In this document: positions 1 to 5,117 of the stretch, piece by piece
How the letters are laid out: every line of letters starts with the position of its first letter
How positions within the stretch are numbered: position 1 is the stretch's first letter
Source: a candidate division WWE3 bacterium RIFCSPLOWO2_12_FULL_36_10
GTDB lineage: Bacteria > Patescibacteriota > WWE3 > UBA101185 > UBA10185
Reading direction: 5' to 3'
DNA: 8,952 nt
NCBI GenBank assembly: GCA_001772985.1
Contig: MEVN01000004.1
Span: 1 to 8,952, forward strand
Program-made: the position numbers and the translations under genes
Notes under the pieces: generated by a model
The model's input: only the letters and a program-made list of their open reading frames with translations
What the model was told of the DNA's origin: nothing
The model's database searches: none

Positions 1-52
1 AGGGAGTTGTGAGTATGAGGTTTGGAAATTTTAGTATTGCTTTTACTGCCAT
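1..52 (-). CDS. def: Probable peptide deformylase, N-terminal fragment (partial)
   Basis: Reading leftward from an ATG at 52, the frame gives MAVKAILKFPNLILTTP and runs off the window edge. The pattern of a short start, then I-L-x-F/Y-P-x-x-x-L, is the usual beginning of peptide deformylases, the metalloenzymes that remove the formyl group from nascent N-termini. Only 17 residues are visible and none of the catalytic motifs (GxGxAAxQ, EGCLS, HExxH) falls inside the window, so this is a suggestion by resemblance. No clear Shine-Dalgarno site precedes the ATG. The T-tract of the upstream terminator ends about 20 bases before the start, so the gene should have its own promoter. Confidence 0.42.
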   Translation of the reverse strand, partial: MAVKAILKFPNLILTTP

Positions 53-73
53 ATTAGGGATTTTATCACTTTT

Positions 74-116
74 AAAGAAAAACGGCCTCGATTGCTATTT
101 GGTAGCTAAAGAGGCC
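74..116 (-). terminator. Rho-independent terminator of the second small-gene unit
   Basis: Read on the minus strand, GGCCTC (116-111) pairs with GAGGCC (89-84). An inner GCTA/TAGC stem forms within the loop, and the hairpin is followed by GTTTTTCTTT. It lies about 40 bases after the stop of the gene at 156-434, which is the right place to end that transcript before the putative def start. Confidence 0.85.
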
Positions 117-155
117 ATTGTACTTGGCAAAATCAAGAAGGCTACGCTACTAAAA

Positions 156-434
156 CTAGAATTCCTCAAGATTTTCTGTTTGGTCCAGTTCTACATCAAA
201 ATAGACCAGCTTGCCTAGGAATGTCAACGGTTCTCTTGAATCCGGCGATCTTAACGTAAAAGTAATCACGTCTCTGACGCTAACGCATCCTAGAATGAGT
301 TTGAATGTGTCTCTAATAGGCTGATAGCCCCCCATGTGCGAATAATGTCCAAAAACAGTATGACCAGTCGCAACTTTGTATCCCTTTCCAACAACAATCG
401 CCGTTGCTGTCCCGCTTCCGGTAGATGTTCCCAT
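156..434 (-). CDS. Small paralogous protein B, unknown function
   Basis: This is a 92-residue protein that I do not recognise. I start it at the ATG at 434 because AAAGGA lies 7 bases upstream. The frame stays open to an ATG at 524, but that start would overlap the preceding gene and has no good ribosome site. After a Gly/Ser/Thr/Ala-rich leader (residues 2-13) comes VVGKGYKV (14-21), then a stretch of alternating hydrophobic residues that predicts beta strands, and an acidic end, ELDQTENLEEF. The VGKGY motif and the LDQ..(x)LEE ending also occur in the protein at 849-1121, and weaker versions of the motif occur in the other two small proteins here. There is no signal peptide, membrane segment or cysteine cluster. 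It is the last gene of a two-gene unit with 487-723 (52-base gap) and is followed by a terminator. Confidence 0.72.
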   Translation of the reverse strand: MGTSTGSGTATAIVVGKGYKVATGHTVFGHYSHMGGYQPIRDTFKLILGCVSVRDVITFTLRSPDSREPLTFLGKLVYFDVELDQTENLEEF

Positions 435-486
435 TTTCCCATCCTTTCTTGTTATGGATTTACGGATCGGTCTTGGTTTCGGTAAG

Positions 487-723
487 CTAAGCTCTAACCA
501 TATTATTGGTAAAGGTGTCAACATGAAGAATAATAACAGAGCTTACAGGTCTGGTAGAACTTTGCATTATAACAAGCTTAACTCTTTTTTCATCCACACT
601 TTCGCATTTCGCAATGTCTTTTTCAAATAAGTAAGCCAGCTTTCTCCAAAGATCCTTACCAGCGACGTAACTTACACCTCTTCTCAATCTGTAAATCTCC
701 CCAACTTCCGCTGTAGTTACCAT
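487..723 (-). CDS. Small paralogous protein D, unknown function
   Basis: This is a 78-residue protein of unknown function. The open frame extends upstream to 792, but that stretch contains the promoter boxes. The ATG at 723, preceded by AAAGGAG, is therefore the real start. The N-terminus MVTTAEVGEIYRLRRG carries the VGxxYxL signature (residues 7-13) shared with its three neighbours. A Lys/Arg/Glu-rich middle follows, then two beta-like hydrophobic runs (around VKLVIMQ and VIILHV). No transmembrane helix or known domain is apparent. It is the first gene of the second minus-strand unit, directly behind the promoter at 764-792. Weak similarity to the neighbours outside the signature means the paralogy is inferred mainly from motif, size and context. 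Confidence 0.72.
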   Translation of the reverse strand: MVTTAEVGEIYRLRRGVSYVAGKDLWRKLAYLFEKDIAKCESVDEKRVKLVIMQSSTRPVSSVIILHVDTFTNNMVRA

Positions 724-763
724 CTTTGCTCCTTTCTGAATTCTGATCTGGAATATTAGTACG

Positions 764-792
764 ACTATAAGGCAAAATAGATTTAATTGCAA
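764..792 (-). promoter_or_regulatory. Promoter of the second small-gene unit
   Basis: On the minus strand TTGCAA (792-787), a 17-base spacer and TATAGT (769-764) form a good sigma-70-type promoter. The spacer ends in TTTTGCCT, the same bases that precede the -10 box of the promoter at 1428-1456. The expected transcript would begin near 757, giving a leader of about 34 bases before the ATG at 723. A short inverted repeat, TAGT-ACG-ACTA (757-767), overlaps the -10 box and the expected start point. Confidence 0.7.
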
Positions 793-803
793 CTATAAAT
801 TAC

Positions 804-840
804 AAAAAAGGACTGGTTTTTGTGGAAAAATTCCAGTCCT
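804..840 (-). terminator. Rho-independent terminator of the first small-gene unit
   Basis: The minus strand reads AGGACTGG (840-833), then an A/T-rich segment that can extend the stem, then CCAGTCCT (816-809), followed by a run of T (809-804). The 8-bp arms match perfectly. It begins 8 bases after the stop codon of the gene at 849-1121 and sits just upstream of the next promoter, so it separates two transcription units. Confidence 0.88.
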
Positions 841-848
841 ATGGTTTT

Positions 849-1121
849 CTATCCTTTGGAATCAACTTCCTCAAGAAATCCTGCCTGATCTAAGTTAAGT
901 GTAACTGTTACCGCCATCTTTCTGGATTTTAATAATATCCACCCACCTTTTTTTCTTTTACGGTACACAAAAAAAGTAGCTCTAGTATTATTTAAAGCTG
1001 CACACCACAAGCTGTATTCACTTGGAACGGGAAGCTTCTTGCCGTTTCTAACATATGAGAATACACCTTCGATTTTACAATGTGGTTTAACCCTGTACCC
1101 TTTTCCAACTTCGAGTTTCAT
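849..1121 (-). CDS. Small paralogous protein A, unknown function
   Basis: This is a 90-residue basic protein that I do not recognise. The ATG at 1121 follows a strong AAAGGAGG site about 4 bases upstream, which fixes the start. The N-terminus MKLEVGKGYRVKPH carries the VGKGY signature at residues 5-9, identical to that of the protein at 156-434. The end, LNLDQAGFLEEV, resembles that protein's ELDQTENLEEF. The centre is rich in Lys/Arg (around RKRKKGG) between hydrophobic, beta-like runs, and could contact nucleic acid or other acidic partners, but nothing proves this. There is no signal peptide or membrane helix. It is second in a unit with 1143-1394 (21-base gap), and its stop is followed at once by a terminator. 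Confidence 0.75.
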   Translation of the reverse strand: MKLEVGKGYRVKPHCKIEGVFSYVRNGKKLPVPSEYSLWCAALNNTRATFFVYRKRKKGGWILLKSRKMAVTVTLNLDQAGFLEEVDSKG

Positions 1122-1142
1122 CTTCCTCCTTTCATTCTGCTT

Positions 1143-1394
1143 TTATTGTAGAAGCGCCATCTCTCTTTTGAATACGTCAATTCCAACCCAAACAATAAAG
1201 CCCTCATTCTTGAACTTTAAGTAAACCTTGCCCGATCTTATTTCAACACACAAACCAACATCAGTTACTGAGGCTGTTCTGTAGATACACTTTCTAGATC
1301 CACCCTCAGTTATTCCAGAAAGACAACCATTTTCTTTAAGAACATAAGACTCTCCAACCTGTGGTGCCGTACTTGCTTGAGTTACGACAGACAT
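1143..1394 (-). CDS. Small paralogous protein C, unknown function
   Basis: This is an 83-residue protein of unknown function. The ATG at 1394 has AGGAG six bases upstream. After a Thr/Ser/Ala-rich leader comes VGESYVLKENG (residues 13-23), a variant of the VGKGYxV signature of the neighbours. A Gly/Ser-rich turn region follows, then three hydrophobic runs (VGLCVEI, VYLKFK, FIVWVGIDVF) that look like consecutive beta strands. The scattered cysteines do not form a metal site pattern. It is the first gene after the promoter at 1428-1456. Its promoter, size and fold-like pattern match those of the gene at 487-723, suggesting that a two-gene unit was duplicated and then diverged. Confidence 0.74.
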   Translation of the reverse strand: MSVVTQASTAPQVGESYVLKENGCLSGITEGGSRKCIYRTASVTDVGLCVEIRSGKVYLKFKNEGFIVWVGIDVFKREMALLQ

Positions 1395-1415
1395 AAGTTT
1401 CTCCTATATGCAGTC

Positions 1416-1430
1416 AGTATACGGTATACT
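1416..1430. promoter_or_regulatory. 15-bp perfect palindrome, candidate operator
   Basis: AGTATAC-G-GTATACT is a perfect inverted repeat with 7-bp arms. It covers the downstream half of the -10 box at 1428-1433 and the expected transcription start near 1421. This is a usual place for a repressor site. No regulator gene is visible nearby, so the function is inferred from symmetry and position only. Confidence 0.5.
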
Positions 1431-1456
1431 ATAAGGCAAACTAAGTTAAAAAGCAA
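1428..1456 (-). promoter_or_regulatory. Promoter of the first small-gene unit
   Basis: On the minus strand TTGCTT (1456-1451), a 17-base spacer and TATAGT (1433-1428) form a sigma-70-type promoter. The 13 bases TTTGCCTTATAGT are identical to those of the promoter at 764-792. The -35 box ends only about 2-9 bases from the likely left junction of the insertion sequence, so anything upstream of it, such as an activator site or read-through from mreB, has been displaced by the insertion. Confidence 0.7.
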
Positions 1457-1474
1457 TCCCTAAATGTCCGTTGT

Positions 1475-1495
1475 CCAGGACATACTATACACTCC
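1475..1495 (+). repeat. Left terminal inverted repeat of the IS
   Basis: This segment starts CCAGGACATACTAT and ends CACTCC. It matches the reverse complement of 2638-2658 with two mismatches. Just outside it, TGTCC (1465-1469) and GGACA (1478-1482) form a further small inverted repeat. The 9-mer TGTCCGTTG occurs at 1465-1473 and again at 1539-1547; these could be transposase contact sites. Confidence 0.85.
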
Positions 1496-1571
1496 GGGTA
1501 CTCTGACTACATCAGTAAAGTATTAGAATTGACGGGTCTGTCCGTTGAATATTTTGTAAAGGAGGTGTTGT

Positions 1572-2687
1572 ATGAAAACTGGAATCCTTATCAGTTACAA
1601 GGAGCTAAGGAAAATTAACCCCGAAGCGGCTAGACTAGCTGTCCTGGAATACCTTCGAGCTAACGAGCTAAACATTTCGGAAACAGCTAAGATCTTTGGC
1701 ATCAATCGTCCCGTCGTTTACGATATTCTCAAGAAGGAAAAGGAGGGTGATCTTTCCGATCGTTCCAAAGCTCCTAAGATCAGCCCATCAAAGACTTCTC
1801 AAGCCGTGGAGGACAAGGTCATCGAACTCAAGAATAGAACCAGACTTGGAGCCAAAAGACTTTCCAAATACCTTTTGAAGTATGAGAACACTAGTGTTCC
1901 TTATGGCACCCTCCGCCATATCTTAAGACGGAACAAAGATCAGATTAAATACCAAAGACACAGAAGGTTTAAACACGGAGAGAAACGAGAATTTATTGAC
2001 TGGTACTCTGCTAAACCCTTTGAAGTGGTTCAGGTGGATATTAAACATATTAGAGATCAGAAAGCTCTATCCAAAGAGCAGTTAATCCATCTTGATAAGT
2101 ATGATATCCCCAACTACCAATGGGGAGCTTTGGATGTCAACTCTCGATTTAAGATGGTTGGCTACTCTAGGGAAAAGACTTGGACGAATGGCTTAACCTG
2201 GTATCTCTGGGTCATCTCTTTCTTATGAGCTAACGGTGTTTCCTGCCCCATCGTTTTCACCGTTGACAATGGTGAAGAGTTTGGCGGTAAGTCCTGGCTG
2301 AAGATTAAGGAACTCCGAAAACTCATCTCCGGTTTTGGCTGCCGACTTATCCAGAATCACAAAGGACATCCGGAAGAGAACTCTCAGTTGGAGAGATCAC
2401 ACCGAACCGATGATGATGAATTCTACATCCCCAGAGTTTTAGAAATTAAGAGTAACGAAGATTTACTGAAAGAGGCCTTTAACTACATCTATTACTATAA
2501 CAACATTCGGGAGCATTCCTCCCTTAATGATCTGACACCATTTGTCTATATGAAAAATCAGCTACCGGAGATTAATGGTAATATTAGATATCCGATACCG
2601 ATTCTTCTTGATAAAGTTTCGGTTCAGTTAGGCCCATGGAGTGGATACTATGTCCTGGCGCAGAACCTAAATTTTCACCCTATTTAG
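1572..2687 (+). pseudogene. IS481-family DDE transposase, interrupted by in-frame TGA
   Basis: A strong AAAGGAGG precedes the ATG. The frame encodes 218 residues, meets TGA at 2226-2228, and continues in the same frame to TAG at 2685-2687, 371 codons in all counting the TGA. An N-terminal helix-turn-helix (about residues 33-55) is followed by the integrase core. D156 (VVQVDIKH), D232 (TVDNGEEFGG) and E274 (ENSQLERSH) fit the catalytic triad, so the stop separates the first Asp from the other two and a 218-residue product would be inactive. Family members often read L-R-A-x-G at the stop site, so a CGA to TGA change is plausible. The last residues, about NLNFHPI, lie beyond the right inverted repeat and are probably encoded by flanking host DNA. 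They overlap the mreB 3' end by 21 bp, antisense. Confidence 0.85.
2638..2658 (-). repeat. Right terminal inverted repeat of the IS
   Basis: Read on the minus strand this begins CCAGGACATAGTAT and ends CACTCC, the partner of 1475-1495 with mismatches at two positions. It lies inside the last codons of the transposase frame. Confidence 0.85.
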
Positions 2688-3704
2688 TAATGCCAAATCG
2701 TCCAAAACTATCCCACAGCCACGCACAACACAAGTCATTGGGTCTTTTGCAATTGTTACATTAACTTTTACCTCTTTTGATATAAATTTATCGATTGAAC
2801 GAAGCAGGGAAGTACCGCCCGCCAAAATTATACCGGTAGTTAAAATGTCTGGAACAAGTTCAGGCGGGGTTTCTTCTATCGCATCTTTTATTGCAGAGAC
2901 AATATTATTTATTGAGATTTTTATTGCCTCTCTTATGTCTTGTGCCTTTACCTCAATAGATTTTGGAAGGCCGGTTTTTAAATCCCTGCCTCGTAAAACT
3001 GCTACTAAGCTTTCTTCGCCCTCAAATTCATCGGCACTTCCAATTTGAAACTTAATATCTTCCGCAGTTCTCTCTCCAATGAGTACGTTGTGTTTGGATT
3101 TTGCGTAATTAATTATATCTTGGTCTAATTCGTCACCGGCGGTTCGTAAAGATTTATTTATAACAATTCCGCCAAGTGAAATTACTGCAATTTCTGTAGT
3201 ACCGCCGCCCATATCAACTATCATTGTTCCTACAGGATCTTGAACCGGAAGTCCTGCCCCTATTGCTGCCGCCATTGGTTCTTCAATTAAAAATGCTTCT
3301 CTGGCGCCGGCGTTTTTTGCAGCGTCAACCACCGCCTTTCGTTCTACCGATGTAACTCCCGACGGTACTCCAATTACAACTCGTGGTCTTGGAATTTTTG
3401 GAAATCTTGAAGGAATTGAGTGTACGTTTTTAATGAAATATTCAAGCATTTTCTCGGTAACATAAAAGTCCGAAATTACGCCATCTCTTAAAGGCCTTAT
3501 AGCCTGAATTGTTGAAGGGGTTTTTCCAAGCATTCGGCGGGCTTCGGAGCCTACCGCCAATACCTCCTTTGTTTTTTTATGGATTGTCACAACGCTTGGT
3601 TCCCGAATTAAAATTCCTTTACCTTTTACATAAACAAGGGTATTTGCTGTGCCTAAATCAATGCCGATGTCATGTGAAAATAATCCTAATAGTTTATTTA
3701 ACAT
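2667..3704 (-). CDS. mreB: Rod-shape-determining actin homologue MreB
   Basis: MreB is a bacterial actin that forms ATP-dependent membrane-attached filaments guiding lateral wall synthesis. The 345-residue length is normal. The start MLNKLLGLFSHDIGID has a short amphipathic beginning suited to membrane contact. Nucleotide-site motifs are all present: phosphate-1 DLGTANT (16-22), the EEPMAAAIGAGLP segment (141-153), phosphate-2 DMGGGTTE (164-171) and the adenosine motif ILAGGTS (293-299). The C-terminus DPMTCVVRGCGIVLDDL is also typical. The TAG stop lies 1-2 bases from the likely IS junction, yet the C-terminus appears intact. A weak promoter (TTGTAG, 17 bases, GATAAA) can be read just upstream. 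mreB is divergent from mreC instead of leading the mreBCD operon as in most bacteria. Confidence 0.97.
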   Translation of the reverse strand: MLNKLLGLFSHDIGIDLGTANTLVYVKGKGILIREPSVVTIHKKTKEVLAVGSEARRMLGKTPSTIQAIRPLRDGVISDFYVTEKMLEYFIKNVHSIPSRFPKIPRPRVVIGVPSGVTSVERKAVVDAAKNAGAREAFLIEEPMAAAIGAGLPVQDPVGTMIVDMGGGTTEIAVISLGGIVINKSLRTAGDELDQDIINYAKSKHNVLIGERTAEDIKFQIGSADEFEGEESLVAVLRGRDLKTGLPKSIEVKAQDIREAIKISINNIVSAIKDAIEETPPELVPDILTTGIILAGGTSLLRSIDKFISKEVKVNVTIAKDPMTCVVRGCGIVLDDLALLNRVKI

Positions 3705-3771
3705 ACTTCTTGGAGTTTATCATACGTTAAGTAAATTTCTACAAAAAAAACCGAGGAAACTTAGCATATGG

Positions 3772-3808
3772 AAGGATCCGATCCAGATCGGATCTAGATC
3801 GGATCCTT
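3772..3808. repeat. GATC-rich 37-bp near-palindrome between mreB and mreC
   Basis: Of 37 positions, 34 are self-complementary. The outer 12-bp arms AAGGATCCGATC and GATCGGATCCTT pair perfectly, there is one C/A mismatch, and AGATC/GATCT lies around a central G. Six GATC sites start at 3775, 3780, 3786, 3791, 3797 and 3802, a strict 5-6-5-6-5 spacing. An 11-base direct repeat (AGATCGGATCT/AGATCGGATCC) lies within. It is not followed by a T-tract, so it is not an ordinary terminator. A related element lies at 6982-7010. Confidence 0.9.
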
Positions 3809-3825
3809 GTGTTAGAATGTGGACG
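3809..3825 (+). promoter_or_regulatory. Extended -10 promoter of mreCD-mrdA, probably leaderless
   Basis: TG-T-TAGAAT (TAGAAT at 3813-3818) is an extended -10 promoter with five of six consensus bases. Transcription would start 6-7 bases later, at or next to the GTG at 3825. A -35 box, if used, would fall inside the GATC palindrome. There is no ribosome binding site before the start codon, consistent with a leaderless message. Confidence 0.55.
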
Positions 3826-4619
3826 TGAGATATTTGATTATAAGTCTTATTATAGTATTTTTAGGTTTTTTTGGCTTATTAAATTTTGCAATTTCAGGTT
3901 TTCAATTAATACTAAATCCAATTCAGTTCGGTCTTAAGGAAACCGCTGTACAAATTAAAGACGGTATTAATTTCTTTCAAAACGTTAAAAATGTGCACAA
4001 TGAATATTTAAATGTATTAACCGAAAACGCGTCTTTAAAGTCTGAACTAATTTCATTGCGCTTTTTATCTGACGAAAACAAACTTTTAAGGGACCAATTA
4101 AAATTAAATGAAGAGTTGCTCGGAAATAGCGGAGGTGGGAAAATAACATCCTTTGTACTAGCTAAAGTTTTAGGAAATCCGCAAGATATTACCGGAAGTA
4201 GTATCATTTTAAATAAAGGCACGAGGGACGGTATTAAAAAAGGCGGTAACGTAATAATTGGAAATAATTTGGTTGGGTTAATTACCGAAATTTCAGAAAG
4301 AAGAAGTGTTGCAAGTTTAATAACGTCGCCTAAAGTTTCTATGACAGTATATGATATAAGTGTTGAAAATAAAACTGAAGGATTAGTGGTTGGTCAATAT
4401 GGAACTTTGGCAGAAATGACAAGGATTTTACCTTCTGAATATATACAAAAAGGAGATTTAATTGTAACCTCGGGTAAAGATGGGATTTTTGAACCGGGAT
4501 TTGTAGTTGGTGAAGTAAAAGAGGTTAGTGAATTGGCATCAGAGCCTCTTAAAAGCGCAAATTTAAAGACTTTGGTTGATTTTTCCAAACTTACTAAAGT
4601 TTTTATAGTTTTAAATTAA
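3825..4619 (+). CDS. mreC: Cell-shape protein MreC
   Basis: MreC is a bitopic membrane protein whose outer domain binds PBP2 and activates the elongasome. The 264-residue product has one N-terminal membrane helix (about residues 3-24), a coiled coil (about 50-98, rich in Leu/Glu/Lys) and a C-terminal beta domain with typical motifs: LNKGTRDGIKKGGNVI (129-144), GLITEISERRS (151-161) and SGKDGIFEPGFVVGEV (216-231). I prefer the GTG at 3825 because the promoter would put the transcript start there. An in-frame GTG at 3819 would add two residues (MD) but directly abuts the -10 box. There is no Shine-Dalgarno site. The stop is 3 bases before mreD, so the two are co-transcribed. Confidence 0.95.
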   Translation: MRYLIISLIIVFLGFFGLLNFAISGFQLILNPIQFGLKETAVQIKDGINFFQNVKNVHNEYLNVLTENASLKSELISLRFLSDENKLLRDQLKLNEELLGNSGGGKITSFVLAKVLGNPQDITGSSIILNKGTRDGIKKGGNVIIGNNLVGLITEISERRSVASLITSPKVSMTVYDISVENKTEGLVVGQYGTLAEMTRILPSEYIQKGDLIVTSGKDGIFEPGFVVGEVKEVSELASEPLKSANLKTLVDFSKLTKVFIVLN

Positions 4620-4622
4620 AGA

Positions 4623-5114
4623 ATGGTTAAATACATTGTAATATCAATATCAATATTTCTTCTATCTTTATTGCAGACATCTTTTTTATCTGAGCTTTTT
4701 GGTGCAAAGTACAACCCAAATCTTGTTTTAGCTTTTACATTAAGTTTGATTTTATTAGGGTCTTTGGAATTTGGACTATACTCTGGGTTTGCCGGAGGGT
4801 TATTAATTGATCTTATGGGAGTTTCTATTTTTGGTTTTTCATCTTTACTTAACGTTTTGTCTGTACTATGCATCTTTTATATTAGAAAAACTTTTTTTAA
4901 AGGTAATATTTCTTTTAGTATTTTTGCTTTTATATTTAGCTTTCTTTACTTAGTTTTAGTAAATTTAACAAAGTTAGGAAATCCTTACCTTTATATATTT
5001 CCTTCACTTTCAACCTCAGTGTTTGTTTGGATTTTTTATCTAATCGTTAAAAACGTCTATAAAGGCTTTCTAAAAAATGAATATGACCAATTAAGTTTTA
5101 AGAACCGACTTTAA
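4623..5114 (+). CDS. mreD: Rod-shape membrane protein MreD
   Basis: MreD is an integral membrane partner of MreC in the elongasome. The protein is 163 residues, a usual length, and consists almost wholly of hydrophobic segments. There are about five or six helices, roughly at 3-24, 31-50, 52-68, 70-87, 95-116 and 120-143. The segment GGLLIDLMGVSIFGFSSLL (57-75), with Gly-Asp and Phe-Gly, matches the conserved MreD signature. It starts with ATG three bases after mreC stops, and the next gene starts three bases after its own TAA. No ribosome binding site is visible, so translation is probably coupled to the neighbours. Confidence 0.92.
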   Translation: MVKYIVISISIFLLSLLQTSFLSELFGAKYNPNLVLAFTLSLILLGSLEFGLYSGFAGGLLIDLMGVSIFGFSSLLNVLSVLCIFYIRKTFFKGNISFSIFAFIFSFLYLVLVNLTKLGNPYLYIFPSLSTSVFVWIFYLIVKNVYKGFLKNEYDQLSFKNRL

Positions 5115-5117
5115 ACT

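Larger units (their letters stand above)
1466..2665 (+). mobile_element. IS481-like insertion sequence (about 1.2 kb)
   Basis: Imperfect terminal inverted repeats at 1475-1495 and 2638-2658 match at 19 of 21 positions; both begin CCAGGACATA reading inward. They enclose one DDE transposase gene, and the length is normal for the family. The outer ends are not certain. The 7-mer CCTAAAT occurs at 1459-1465 and 2666-2672 and could be a target duplication, which would give the limits used here. TG/CA ends at about 1472 and 2662 are an alternative. The right copy of the 7-mer contains the mreB stop codon. The element is visibly richer in G+C than the mre genes, consistent with recent arrival. Confidence 0.8.

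Noticed and set aside
9..218. Plus-strand frame with a hydrophobic start (MRFGNFSIAFTAILGI...)
   Set aside because: It runs through the terminator hairpin at 74-116 and antisense to the well-supported gene at 156-434; its end has no protein-like pattern.
454..475. GGATCGG in the gap between two small genes as another GATC element
   Set aside because: It has a single GATC with no palindrome or regular spacing; likely chance.
435..524. N-terminal extension of the gene at 156-434 up to an ATG at 524
   Set aside because: It overlaps the preceding gene, lacks a ribosome site, and adds residues with no match to the paralogues; the ATG at 434 has AAAGGA upstream.
376..630. Plus-strand frames antisense to the small genes (also 1039-1224) and to mreB and PBP2
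   Set aside because: These are shadows of better-supported genes, without ribosome sites or recognisable motifs.
724..792. N-terminal extension of the gene at 487-723 to 792, looking like a signal helix
   Set aside because: It contains the -35 and -10 boxes of the promoter and the ribosome site of the ATG at 723.
2226..2228. TGA as a sense codon (code 25, glycine)
   Set aside because: mreB, mreC, mreD, mrdA and topA are long and have no internal TGA, so standard use is far more likely.
3772..3808. GATC palindrome as an ordinary rho-independent terminator or CRISPR unit
   Set aside because: No T-tract follows on either strand, and there are no repeated units with equal spacers; only internal 5-6 base GATC spacing.
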